The notes under the pieces: generated by a model | Told to the model about the DNA's origin: nothing | The model's database searches: none | Seen by the model: the letters and a program-made list of their open reading frames with translations, nothing else | Assembly (NCBI GenBank): GCA_017447815.1 | Contig: JAFSMS010000109.1 | Coordinates: forward strand, 1 to 32,444 | DNA: 32,444 nucleotides | Direction: 5' to 3' | From: Bacteroidales bacterium | GTDB taxonomy: Bacteria > Bacteroidota > Bacteroidia > Bacteroidales > UBA932 | Shown: in pieces, positions 16,156 to 24,235 of the stretch | How the letters are laid out: each line of letters starts with the position of its first letter | Position numbering within the stretch: position 1 is the stretch's first letter | Made by a program: the position numbers and the translations under genes

Positions 16156-18489
16156 ATGCAATTGAAAGTAACAGAACAACTCAATCAAGTCATCAAATAT
16201 GCGCGGGAAGAAGCCATGCGCACCGGCAGTTACGGAATCGGCCCCGACCATCTGTTCCTGGGCATCATCCGCCAGGAGGAGAATGCCGCGTTCACTACGC
16301 TGCAGAGCCTGGGGATCGAACCGGCCGACGTCAAAGCCTTCATCGACCAGCGCATCTTCACGGGGGAAACCATCCCCTACGAAGAAATGGAGCATATCAA
16401 CTTTTCCCGGCAGGCCCAGAACGTACTGAGCATCACCGTGATGGAAGCCGCCCGCCTGAAAAGCGGCGCGGCGGCTCCCCAGCATCTCCTGCTGGCCCTA
16501 TGCCGCACCACGGAAAGTTACGGACAGGTCTATCTCCGCTCCCACGGCATAGATTACGGCCGACTGCTGGCTTTCATGGAAGACGAAGGGCTGCTCCACC
16601 CGCAGAAAGGGCCGGAAGAAGAAAGCCCCAAACAGCCTTCCCAGGGCCCTGAAGAGGCCCCCGATGAGGACAAGAAACTGGACATCGAAGAGTTCGCCTA
16701 CGACCTCACCAAGGCCGCCCGCGACGGGAAACTGGACCCGGTGGTGGGCCGGGACACGGAAATCGCCCGCGTCATTGAAATCCTGGGGCGGAGAAAAAAG
16801 AACAACCCCATGCTCATCGGAGAGCCGGGGGTGGGAAAATCGGCCATTGTGGAAGGCATCGCGCAGCGGATCGCCGCCGGCGCCATCTCCCCCGCCCTGG
16901 CCAAAAAACGCATTCTCTCGCTGGACATCGCCTCGGTGGTGGCCGGCACCAAATACCGCGGTGATTTCGAAAAGCGTCTCAAGGGAATCATCAAGGAAGC
17001 CTCCGAGAATCCCGACCTGATCCTGTTCATCGACGAGTTCCACACCATTGTGGGCGCCGGCGGCGCATCGGGCAGCCTGGATGCCGCCAACATGCTCAAA
17101 CCGGCCCTCGCCCGTGGAGAGTTCCAGTGCATCGGCGCCACTACGCTGGACGAATTCACCAAAATCGTAGAGAAAGACGGCGCCCTGGACCGCCGCTTCC
17201 AGAAAATCGTGGTGGAAGCCACCGGTGTGGCGGAGTCCATCACCATCCTGCAGCAACTCAAACCCAAATACGAGGAGTTCCACGGCGTCAGTTATACGGA
17301 GGAAGCCATTGAAGCCGCCGTCCGCCTGACCGACCGCTACATCTCCGACAAATCCCTTCCGGACAAGGCCATCGACGCCCTGGACGAGGCGGGAAGCATG
17401 GTACGCCTGGCCATCGCCCGGAAAAAGGGCCGCGAAAACGTGGTGGAGGCCGAGGACGTCGCCTCCGTCGTGTCCAAGATGACCGGCATCCCGGTGAACA
17501 AGGTGGCCGAAAGCGAAGGCAACCGGCTGGTGAAGATGCGGGCCCGCCTGCAGCAGCGCATCATCGGCCAGGACGAGGCGATCGAAAAGGTGGTGCGCGC
17601 CATCCAGCGCAACCGGGCCGGGCTCAAAGACCCGAACCGCCCCATCGGCACCTTCCTGTTTTTCGGTCCTACGGGGGTCGGGAAAACGCAACTGGCCCGC
17701 ACGCTGGCGGAATATCTGTTTGACAGTGAGGACAACCTGGTGCGCATCGACATGAGCGAATACATGGAAAAATTCAGCGTTTCGCGGCTGATCGGCGCGC
17801 CTCCGGGCTATGTGGGGTACGAGGAAGGCGGCCAACTGAGCGAGCGCGTCCGCCGCAAACCCTATTGCGTGGTGCTGCTGGACGAAATCGAGAAAGCCCA
17901 CCCGGACATCTTCAACCTGCTGCTGCAGGTGATGGACGAAGGCAGGCTCACGGACAGCAACGGCCGCACGGTAGATTTCAAAAACACGATCGTCATCATG
18001 ACTTCCAACGTGGGCAGCCGCGAAATGGAGGAATACGGAAACGGCATCGGCTTTGCCACGGCGGGCAAGAATGTGGAGATGGACCGCCGGGCCGTTGTGG
18101 AAAAAGCCGTGAAGAAGGCATTCCCGCCGGAATTCATCAACCGTGTGGACGATCAGGTCTATTTCAACTCCCTGACGCGGGAGTCCATCGAATCCATCAT
18201 TGACATTGAACTCAAGGATCTCCGCAGGCGGGCGCTGGAGGCGGGCTATAAACTCTCCGTCACCCCGGCGGCCAAGCGCCTCATCGCCGACGCCGGCTAC
18301 GATCCGGCCTACGGCGCCCGGCCGCTGAAACGGGCCGTGATGCGCTATGTGGAAGACCCGGTATCCGAGTTCATCATCAGTGACCGGATTCTCGTGTCCC
18401 GGAAAAAGGGAGCCGGCGCGCTGAGAACCCTCCGCGTGGGACTTTCCCCGGACAAGGAATCTACCGTAGTGGACCTCAAGGAGGATTAG
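16156..18489 (+). CDS. clpA: ClpA-type AAA+ unfoldase of the Clp protease
   Basis: This 777-residue protein unfolds substrates and feeds them to ClpP. Residues 1-145 form the Clp N-domain with two repeats. D1 has Walker A GEPGVGKS (222-229) and Walker B LILFIDEFHT. D2 has Walker A GPTGVGKT (about 505) and Walker B VVLLDEIEKAHP. The ClpP-docking loop is present as IGF (about 631). Only a short linker joins D1 and D2 where ClpB or ClpC have a middle domain, so this is ClpA-like rather than ClpC. The region between N-domain and D1 (about 148-173) is acidic and proline-rich. The start at 16156 is fixed by the promoter box. Its last four bases overlap the stop of a 41-residue ORF on the other strand. 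Confidence 0.92.
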   Translation: MQLKVTEQLNQVIKYAREEAMRTGSYGIGPDHLFLGIIRQEENAAFTTLQSLGIEPADVKAFIDQRIFTGETIPYEEMEHINFSRQAQNVLSITVMEAARLKSGAAAPQHLLLALCRTTESYGQVYLRSHGIDYGRLLAFMEDEGLLHPQKGPEEESPKQPSQGPEEAPDEDKKLDIEEFAYDLTKAARDGKLDPVVGRDTEIARVIEILGRRKKNNPMLIGEPGVGKSAIVEGIAQRIAAGAISPALAKKRILSLDIASVVAGTKYRGDFEKRLKGIIKEASENPDLILFIDEFHTIVGAGGASGSLDAANMLKPALARGEFQCIGATTLDEFTKIVEKDGALDRRFQKIVVEATGVAESITILQQLKPKYEEFHGVSYTEEAIEAAVRLTDRYISDKSLPDKAIDALDEAGSMVRLAIARKKGRENVVEAEDVASVVSKMTGIPVNKVAESEGNRLVKMRARLQQRIIGQDEAIEKVVRAIQRNRAGLKDPNRPIGTFLFFGPTGVGKTQLARTLAEYLFDSEDNLVRIDMSEYMEKFSVSRLIGAPPGYVGYEEGGQLSERVRRKPYCVVLLDEIEKAHPDIFNLLLQVMDEGRLTDSNGRTVDFKNTIVIMTSNVGSREMEEYGNGIGFATAGKNVEMDRRAVVEKAVKKAFPPEFINRVDDQVYFNSLTRESIESIIDIELKDLRRRALEAGYKLSVTPAAKRLIADAGYDPAYGARPLKRAVMRYVEDPVSEFIISDRILVSRKKGAGALRTLRVGLSPDKESTVVDLKED

Positions 18490-18611
18490 AGGTTGGAAGC
18501 CTGGTCGAATTCCAGGTCCAGGTCTTCGATAATGTCCTTGAGGGCCTGGAAGGAAGTGGAAGAGGAAATGAATCCGCCAAGAGCGTCGATGTTGAATTCC
18601 GTATTACGCAT
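18486..18611 (-). CDS. 41-residue acidic small protein, unknown
   Basis: This short frame encodes 41 residues: MRNTEFNIDALGGF, then ISSSTSF, then an amphipathic acidic helix QALKDIIEDLDLEF and DQASNL. There are eight Asp/Glu against two Arg/Lys. Support for a real gene is a TACCTTTG promoter box (complement of 18638-18645), a 26-base A-rich leader of the kind used in place of a Shine-Dalgarno in Bacteroidetes, and GC-ending codons like the neighbours. There is no signal peptide or membrane segment. It converges with the clpA-type gene and overlaps its last four bases. I do not recognise the family. It could be a regulator, a peptide precursor or a chance frame. Confidence 0.55.
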   Translation of the reverse strand: MRNTEFNIDALGGFISSSTSFQALKDIIEDLDLEFDQASNL

Positions 18612-18637
18612 GACTTTGTTCTTTTATGTTTCTGATG

Positions 18638-18645
18638 CAAAGGTA
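18638..18645 (-). promoter_or_regulatory. Promoter box of the 41-aa gene
   Basis: Read on the minus strand it is TACCTTTG, matching TAnnTTTG, and it lies 26 bases before the ATG at 18611. A TTTG (complement of 18660-18663) sits upstream but closer than the usual -33 spacing. No equally good box was found for the plus-strand hydrolase that starts at 18686. Confidence 0.5.
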
Positions 18646-18685
18646 AGGCCAGCTTGAGCCAAACCGTTGCCCAAGCAAAAAAATT

Positions 18686-19630
18686 ATGAAAAAAACTGCA
18701 CTTTTTCTGATTGCGATGCTCCTGATCGGCCTGAATGTGGCCGGAGCACAGGAGACATACCGCTTCGCCCAGCGGGACACCTGCGACCTTTATCTGGACG
18801 TCTTCCGCCCTGCGGAAGGTTCCCAGACACAGTTGGACGGCATCCCCAAGCCCACCATCCTCTTCGTGTTCGGCGGCGGATTCATCCAGGGGGAACGTTC
18901 CGGCAAATGGGAGCGGATGTGGTACCGGCGCCTCAACGACAACGGCTATGCCGTCGTCAGCGTCGATTACCGGCTGGGCATGAAGGGCTACAAGGTTAAG
19001 AAAGGCCTGGCAGGGGCCCTGAAGGCCGTTGACCGCTTCCTGCTGTCCCAGCAAGTGGGCGTGGAAGACGTTTACGATGCCGTCGCCTTCCTCGCGGCCA
19101 ACCGGGAGAGCATCGGCATCGATACGGACAATATCGTACTGGCCGGTTCATCGGCCGGAGCCATCATTTCGCTGGCGGCCGAATACGGCATCGTGAACGG
19201 GAAGGCGCAAGGACTGCCCGAAGGTTTCAACTTCAAGGGCGTCATGTCCTTTGCCGGCGCCGTCATCAGCACCACGGGCGCCCCGCATTTTGAAAAGGCT
19301 CCCTGCCCGGTCCTCCTTCTGCACGGAACGGCCGACCAAGCCGTCCAGTACAATCGGCTGAACGTGGGCGGAAAAGGCCTCTGGGGCAGCAGCTGGCTGG
19401 TCAAAGACTGGCAGAAAAAGGGATACGGGAACTATTGCATCTACCGTTTCAAGGACAGTTCCCACGACGTGGCGGCCTACATGAACTATCTCTGGGACAT
19501 CGAGAAGGCCTTCCTGGAACAGAACGTAATCCAGGGCCATGCCCGTTGCATCGATGCCGTGGTGGACGACGCCTCCCTCCCCCGCTGGGGCCAGTTGTCC
19601 ATGGACGATATCTACGCGAAAGAAAAATAA
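18686..19630 (+). CDS. Exported alpha/beta hydrolase (carboxylesterase-like)
   Basis: The protein has 314 residues, with a signal peptide ending NVAGAQ (about 22). The fold signature is complete: an oxyanion GGGF motif (63-66), nucleophile elbow GSSAG with Ser156, the acid in HGTADQAV (Asp217) and His260 in DSSHDV. It resembles the BD-FAE/carboxylesterase group, which deacylate sugars or short esters in the periplasm; the substrate is not determined. The C-terminus ends DDIYAKEK at an A-rich stretch. Deleting one A there would extend the frame by 35-40 plausible residues, so a frameshift is possible. The promoter was not found. Confidence 0.85.
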   Translation: MKKTALFLIAMLLIGLNVAGAQETYRFAQRDTCDLYLDVFRPAEGSQTQLDGIPKPTILFVFGGGFIQGERSGKWERMWYRRLNDNGYAVVSVDYRLGMKGYKVKKGLAGALKAVDRFLLSQQVGVEDVYDAVAFLAANRESIGIDTDNIVLAGSSAGAIISLAAEYGIVNGKAQGLPEGFNFKGVMSFAGAVISTTGAPHFEKAPCPVLLLHGTADQAVQYNRLNVGGKGLWGSSWLVKDWQKKGYGNYCIYRFKDSSHDVAAYMNYLWDIEKAFLEQNVIQGHARCIDAVVDDASLPRWGQLSMDDIYAKEK

Positions 19631-19750
19631 AAATGCGGGCTACAACCCCGGCAAGGGCGAACCCCGGCTGCAAAACCCCACGGTAGATGCCGTGGCGGCC
19701 CAACTGTGCAAGCTGGAAGGCGGCCTGCTCAACGATATTCTGCTGTCGCT
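19631..19750 (+). other. Gene-poor gap holding a coding-like remnant and a hairpin
   Basis: The gap between the hydrolase stop and the phosphorylase stop carries, one base out of frame with the hydrolase, a segment with coding character (NAGYNPGKGEPRLQNPTVD, then AVAAQLCKLEGGLLNDILL) and a stop at 19752-19754. It has no start codon of its own in that frame. It may be a lost C-terminal extension of the hydrolase or the tail of a decayed gene. A perfect 6-bp hairpin CCACGG/CCGTGG (19678-19695) lies inside, without a T-run. Confidence 0.35.
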
Positions 19751-20647
19751 CTAAAGCGTGCTCATCCTTTCCAGGGAGACTTCCACAAGTTTGCGGATGG
19801 TGGCTTTGTAGTCCGGATTGGAACTCTTGAGGTAGCGGTTGGCGATGACGCAGCACACCGTACAGGCGTTGTGGCCCAGATGGGCGGCCAGGCCCGCCAG
19901 CGGCGAACTTTCCATCTCGAAGTTGGTGATGCGGAAATCCTCGTCACCCAGTTTGAAGCGGAAACTCTCGATGTCCTCCAGCATGTGGGGCATGGCCAGC
20001 GGAATGCGGACCACGCGGCCCTGGGGGCCATAGAAGCCGGGAGCCGAGATGGTGACGCCCTTGAGGGTGATGTCCTTCATCAGATTGATGATTTTGTCGG
20101 AAGCCTTTACGAAATAAGGCGACGGAAGCGTCGGATTCCAGTTCATGTGCTTTTTGAAAGCCTCCTCCACCTCCGGGATGGTGACCTTCTCGCGGTTTCC
20201 GTACCAGTTCATCACGCCGTCAAAGCCCACGCTCATGTGCGAGAGGATGTAACTGCCCAGGGGAATATCGGCATGCAGGGCGCCGGAGGTGCCGATCCGG
20301 AGGATGTTCAGGCTGCGGTGCACGGGCTTCACCTCACGGGTTTCAAAATCCACGTTGGCAAGGGCATCCAGTTCTGTCATCACGATGTCGATATTGTCCG
20401 GGCCGATGCCGTGGGACAGCGCCGTAATGCGCTTGCCGTTGTACTTGCCCGTGACGGACACGAACTCACGGGAGGCGTTGCGGCACTCGATATCGGTGAG
20501 GTAATCGGCCAGGATATTCACCCGGCCGGGGTCTCCCATCATGATGACGTTGTCGGCCAGCTGTTCGGGCTTGAGATGGATATGGAATGCGGAGCCGTCT
20601 CCGTTGATAATGAACTCAGATTCAGGAATTCTCATGTCAATTTGCAT
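19751..20647 (-). CDS. Nucleoside phosphorylase (uridine phosphorylase-like)
   Basis: This 298-residue member of the PNP/UDP phosphorylase family 1 cleaves nucleosides with phosphate to free base and ribose-1-phosphate. It carries the phosphate-binding MGDPGRV motif near the N-terminus, RIGTSGAL in the central sheet and the ribose-binding NFEMESSPLAGLAAHLG. At 298 residues it is longer than E. coli Udp (253); the insertion includes MNWYGNREKV and the following helix. The start at 20647 (MQID) is preferred because a TATATTTG box ends 10 bases upstream; a second Met at 20635 is possible. It diverges from the C69 dipeptidase gene. Base specificity is not decided by the motifs. Confidence 0.87.
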   Translation of the reverse strand: MQIDMRIPESEFIINGDGSAFHIHLKPEQLADNVIMMGDPGRVNILADYLTDIECRNASREFVSVTGKYNGKRITALSHGIGPDNIDIVMTELDALANVDFETREVKPVHRSLNILRIGTSGALHADIPLGSYILSHMSVGFDGVMNWYGNREKVTIPEVEEAFKKHMNWNPTLPSPYFVKASDKIINLMKDITLKGVTISAPGFYGPQGRVVRIPLAMPHMLEDIESFRFKLGDEDFRITNFEMESSPLAGLAAHLGHNACTVCCVIANRYLKSSNPDYKATIRKLVEVSLERMSTL

Positions 20648-20657
20648 TTTTCTCCCG

Positions 20658-20694
20658 CAAATATAGCGATAATTCGGGATTTTCGCTATATTTG
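20658..20694. promoter_or_regulatory. 37-bp palindrome carrying divergent TAnnTTTG promoters
   Basis: Perfect 12-base arms CAAATATAGCGA (20658-20669) and TCGCTATATTTG (20683-20694) surround a short centre that pairs for three more bases. Each outer end is a TATATTTG box reading outward: the minus box ends 10 bases before the phosphorylase ATG, and the plus box ends 5 bases before the dipeptidase ATG. The GCGA part of each arm lies outside the -7 consensus, so the symmetry is more than two promoters back to back. Confidence 0.75.
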
Positions 20695-20699
20695 AAATC

Positions 20700-22364
20700 A
20701 TGAAAAGAAACATCCTTGCGGCCTTCGCCGCCACCCTGCTCCTGGCATCGGGCTACCAATCAGATGCCTGCACCAACCTCATCGTCGGGAAACAGGCTTC
20801 CGTGGACGGAAGCGTTATCTGCACCTACAACTGCGACAGTTTCGGCCTGGCCAAACCGCTGTCCTACTACCCCGCCGGCAAGCATGATCCCTCGGAGATG
20901 GTCGCCATCTTTCCCTGGAAACGCGAGGGAGATGTGCATTACATCCCGCAGGCCCCCTACACCTATGCGGTCACCGGCCTCATGAACGAAAAGCAGGTTT
21001 CCATCGTGGAAACCACCTGGGGCGGACGTCCGGAACTGCGCAACCCGGAAGGCTGGATGGGCTATTTCTCCCTGATGGACGTGGCCCTGCAGCGCGCCGC
21101 ATCGGCCCGGGAAGCCATTCAGATCATGCACAACCTGGTCCAGGAATACGGTTACTGTGAAACGGGCGAATCCTTCGCCGTCTGCGACAAGGACGAGGCT
21201 TGGATCATGGAACTCATCGGCAAGGGTGAAGGCCGCAAGGGCGCCGTCTGGGTGGCCCTCCGCGTACCGGACAACGCCATCTGCGCCTACGCCAACTCCA
21301 GCCGCATCCAGCAGTTCCCGCAGGCCCGGAAGGCCGACAAGAAACTGGGCTTCTGCATTTCGCCGGACGGCCAGTGCATGTACAGCGCCGACGTCATCTC
21401 CTTCGCCCGCGAGATGGGTTACTTCGATGGCGAAGACAAAGACTTCAGCTTCCGCGAAGCCTATCAGCCCATGGACTTCGGAAAGATCCGCGTCTGCGAG
21501 GCCCGCGTGTGGAGTTTCTTCCGCCGCCATTACAAGCCCGAGGTGATGGACAGTTACCTCCCCTTCCTCCAGGGCGACATGTCGGAGACCGACCATCTTC
21601 CGCTCTGGGTCGTCCCGGACAAGCCCGTGAGTTACAGGGACATCCAGAACGACATGAGAGACCACTACGAGGGCACCGCCCTGGACATGACGGCCGACAT
21701 GAGCGCCGGTCCCTGGGCTTCCCCCTACCGCAACCAGCCCATCAGTTTCCAGGCCGCCGACGGCACCCCGATGTTCCGCGAGCGTCCCATCGGCTGCCAG
21801 CAGAGCGGCATGACCCTGGTCTGCCGCATGCGCTCCTGGCTGCCCGACGCCGTGGGCGGAGTCACCTACTTCAACATGGATGACGCCACCATGGTGGCCT
21901 ACGTCCCCGTTTACTGCGGCATCAACCGCGTACCGGCTCAGTTCCGCAAGGAAAACAACAACATCATGGAATTCTCCTGGGACAGCGCCTTCTGGATGAA
22001 CAACCTGGTGGCCAATATGGTCTATCCCCGCTGGAGCGCCCTGTATCCGGACCTTCTGGAGGCCCAGACCGAACTGGAAGACTATTTCGAAGCGGAGCAG
22101 GCGGCCGTGGATGCCAAGGCACAGGAACTCACGGCCGGCGAGCGGGCCGAATACCTCACCGCCACCACCATCGGCTATACCGACAAAATGATGCAGCGCT
22201 GGGACAAACTCTTCAAATTCCTGGTAGTGAAGCACAACGACCAGGTGATGCGCCCCAGCAAGGACGGAGAAATCGTCCCCGGACGCCATACGGCTCCGGC
22301 CTATGCCCCCGCCTTCATCGAAGCGATAAAGGAGCAGACCGGAAAGCGGTACGTCAAACCCTGA
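20700..22364 (+). CDS. Exported C69-family dipeptidase
   Basis: The protein has 554 residues. An N-terminal hydrophobic leader precedes Cys24 in SDACTNLIVGKQASVDGSV; in this Ntn-hydrolase family the Cys becomes the N-terminal nucleophile after processing. Further family blocks are AVTGLMNEKQVSIVETTWGGR, GYCETGESFAVCDKDEAWIME and PDNAICAYANSSRI. Members such as PepD remove dipeptides of broad type, and exported forms are common in gut Bacteroidetes. The leader ahead of the Cys suggests periplasmic action, though the region may instead be a processed propeptide. Its promoter is the right half of the palindrome at 20658-20694. It converges with the deformylase-like gene, with 6 bases between the stop codons. 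Confidence 0.9.
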   Translation: MKRNILAAFAATLLLASGYQSDACTNLIVGKQASVDGSVICTYNCDSFGLAKPLSYYPAGKHDPSEMVAIFPWKREGDVHYIPQAPYTYAVTGLMNEKQVSIVETTWGGRPELRNPEGWMGYFSLMDVALQRAASAREAIQIMHNLVQEYGYCETGESFAVCDKDEAWIMELIGKGEGRKGAVWVALRVPDNAICAYANSSRIQQFPQARKADKKLGFCISPDGQCMYSADVISFAREMGYFDGEDKDFSFREAYQPMDFGKIRVCEARVWSFFRRHYKPEVMDSYLPFLQGDMSETDHLPLWVVPDKPVSYRDIQNDMRDHYEGTALDMTADMSAGPWASPYRNQPISFQAADGTPMFRERPIGCQQSGMTLVCRMRSWLPDAVGGVTYFNMDDATMVAYVPVYCGINRVPAQFRKENNNIMEFSWDSAFWMNNLVANMVYPRWSALYPDLLEAQTELEDYFEAEQAAVDAKAQELTAGERAEYLTATTIGYTDKMMQRWDKLFKFLVVKHNDQVMRPSKDGEIVPGRHTAPAYAPAFIEAIKEQTGKRYVKP

Positions 22365-22370
22365 CAGCGT

Positions 22371-23018
22371 TTACCACCAGGCCGGGCGGGTGTAGTCAAA
22401 TGCAGCCCGCTCGGCAGCCCATGAGTCGTGGGTGAAAACCGTATCGGCCCGGTCGATGTACAGGATGCCGTCCAGATGGTCGCATTCGTGCTGGAAGATG
22501 CGGGCGGTGTATCCCTCGACGGTTTCCGTCACTCGCTTTCCGTCCCGGAGATAAGAGACCACGACGCCACTGCTGCGGGGGACGCGTCCGCGAAGGGGCG
22601 GAACCGACAGGCATCCCTCTTCCAGCAGCACCGTTTCCCCGAACAGGCTGTCAATCTGAATGTTCTCGTAGCACTCGAAAGGCTCCCCTTCCTTGTCCAA
22701 CCGCTGCACCCAGACCACGCGGCGGTTGATGCCCACTTGCGGTGCGGCGATGCCCACCCCGTCCTGGGAGGGATCCATGACTGTCCGCAGCATCTTGGCC
22801 TCCAGGGTCTGCAGCACGGCCGACTGCAGTTCCCTATGGCTGAGGTTTGTACTGGGAGTACGGAGGATGGTGCTGTCCTGCCAGAGGGTGGTCACATACA
22901 GGACGGAATCCTGCTGCCGGACAACACGCTTTTCCCAGGAAGAGAAGGTGCAACTTCTGCCCGGAAACAGTAAGACGACGGCCAGCAGAAAGGCCAGGCG
23001 GGTAATAGTTTTTTTCAT
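22371..23018 (-). CDS. Exported peptide deformylase-like protein
   Basis: This 215-residue protein carries all three deformylase motifs: GVGIAAPQ (87-94), EEGCLS (133-138) with metal ligand Cys136, and QHECDH (176-181) with His177, Glu178 and His181. The active site therefore looks complete. Unusually, residues 1-22 are a signal sequence (hydrophobic LAFLLAVVLLF, then GRSC with Cys23, a weak lipobox), whereas true deformylases are cytoplasmic. Residues 24-60 are an extra N-terminal segment. It follows the AI-2E-type permease gene by 12 bases on the same transcript. A housekeeping deformylase is presumably encoded elsewhere. The substrate of a periplasmic deformylase-like enzyme is unknown. 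Confidence 0.83.
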   Translation of the reverse strand: MKKTITRLAFLLAVVLLFPGRSCTFSSWEKRVVRQQDSVLYVTTLWQDSTILRTPSTNLSHRELQSAVLQTLEAKMLRTVMDPSQDGVGIAAPQVGINRRVVWVQRLDKEGEPFECYENIQIDSLFGETVLLEEGCLSVPPLRGRVPRSSGVVVSYLRDGKRVTETVEGYTARIFQHECDHLDGILYIDRADTVFTHDSWAAERAAFDYTRPAWW

Positions 23019-23030
23019 CTTGTCGGGGGC

Positions 23031-24182
23031 TTAGATAATCCAACCGGTGTTTTCCTTTTCGATATCCGGAATCAGGCGCCGGACCGCCTTGTGGTTGTAG
23101 AAGAAACGGGCCGCGACCACACGCACCACCGTGTAAGTGGGAATGCCCACCAGAAGGCCCACCGTTCCGCCGATGCGTCCGGCCATGAGAAGAACGATGA
23201 AGATTTCCAGCGGCGTGGACTTGATGCTGGTGGAATAAATCAGCGGCTGATAGACCAAGTTGTCGATGAGTTGGGCCAGCAGCATGACGGCCAGGACGAT
23301 GAGGGCGAAGGCCAGGATGGGGACATTGAGGCCCACCCCGGCGCCGTACTTGAGCACGACGCACAGCAGGACGCCGATCACCTCTCCCAGCAGCGGTCCC
23401 ACATACGGAATCACGTTGAGCACACCGGCGATGAAGGCGATGCCGATGGCGTAGTCGGCCCCGATTCGGGCAATGAGCCAAAGGCCCAGGAAATCCACCA
23501 GGATGACGCCCAGCACCTCCACCACCAGGCCGATAAAATAGCGGGACAGCAGGTGGGTAATATCGTTGATGGTATTCTCCACGCTGCTCTCAATCCTGTC
23601 GGGGACCAGGGCGCGGATAATCTTGCAGAAAAGTTGCTCGTCCTTGATGAAGAAGAACGAAATGAAGACCACGGAGAAAATGCCCACGCCGATACTGGCC
23701 GCCGCGGAGGCCACCGAGCCGATAATGGATGTCACATTGGAAAGGCTCACCACGGAGCGAATCTGCTCCAGGAGCACAGAAACCAGGTTGAAGTCTTTTC
23801 CCAAGGACGGGAACAAGCCTACAATCCAGTCGTTCATCTGGTCCAGGACGGAATTATACGGCACATCCCGCGCATTCATCACCGAAGCGTCGCGGATGAT
23901 GTGCATCACCACCGGAACCATCTGCGTGACAAAAAGGGACAGGGCCAGCAGGATGATGATAATGGTGAGGATGGCCAGCACGGAATCCGGCAGGGCTTTC
24001 CCCTTGATCTTGCATTTGCGGAAAAGCCGCATGAGCGGATGGCCGATGAGCGACACCACAAAAGCCACCAGCACATAGACCAGCACGCTCCTGAAATACC
24101 AGCATGCCGCAAGAATGACGGCCAAAACGGCCAGATTCATCATCCATCCGGCCAGTTTATCGATGTTACTTTCGTTTTCCAT
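23031..24182 (-). CDS. AI-2E family permease-like membrane protein
   Basis: The 383-residue protein has about eight hydrophobic segments with the family layout: paired helices near the N-terminus, a central soluble stretch, then a C-terminal helix cluster with the conserved VLNVIPYVGPLLGEVIG block. Members include TqsA-like exporters and Na+/H+ antiporter relatives; the substrate is not settled for this group. The start at 24182 (MENESNIDKL) is chosen because a TATTTTTG box (complement of 24202-24209) lies upstream within the longer frame. It is the first gene of a two-gene unit with the deformylase-like protein. Confidence 0.85.
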   Translation of the reverse strand: MENESNIDKLAGWMMNLAVLAVILAACWYFRSVLVYVLVAFVVSLIGHPLMRLFRKCKIKGKALPDSVLAILTIIIILLALSLFVTQMVPVVMHIIRDASVMNARDVPYNSVLDQMNDWIVGLFPSLGKDFNLVSVLLEQIRSVVSLSNVTSIIGSVASAAASIGVGIFSVVFISFFFIKDEQLFCKIIRALVPDRIESSVENTINDITHLLSRYFIGLVVEVLGVILVDFLGLWLIARIGADYAIGIAFIAGVLNVIPYVGPLLGEVIGVLLCVVLKYGAGVGLNVPILAFALIVLAVMLLAQLIDNLVYQPLIYSTSIKSTPLEIFIVLLMAGRIGGTVGLLVGIPTYTVVRVVAARFFYNHKAVRRLIPDIEKENTGWII

Positions 24183-24201
24183 ATCAATACCTTCTCGCCT
24201 G

Positions 24202-24209
24202 CAAAAATA
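24202..24209 (-). promoter_or_regulatory. Promoter box of the AI-2E-type permease gene
   Basis: Read on the minus strand it is TATTTTTG, a match to the Bacteroidetes -7 element, and it ends 19 bases before the ATG at 24182. It lies in the 53-base gap after the outer-membrane protein stop codon, so the permease unit is likely transcribed on its own. Confidence 0.55.
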
Positions 24210-24235
24210 AGAAAAAACAAGCAAAACCGCGTGCT

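Noticed and set aside
18476-19054. 192-codon minus-strand frame across the clpA end and the hydrolase 5' end
   Set aside because: It is antisense to the hydrolase signal peptide and core. The 41-residue frame in another register has a promoter and leader and fits better.
19678-19695. Perfect 6-bp hairpin as a terminator of the hydrolase gene
   Set aside because: There is no T-run on either side, so it is not a standard intrinsic terminator; it is kept only as a note in the gap entry.
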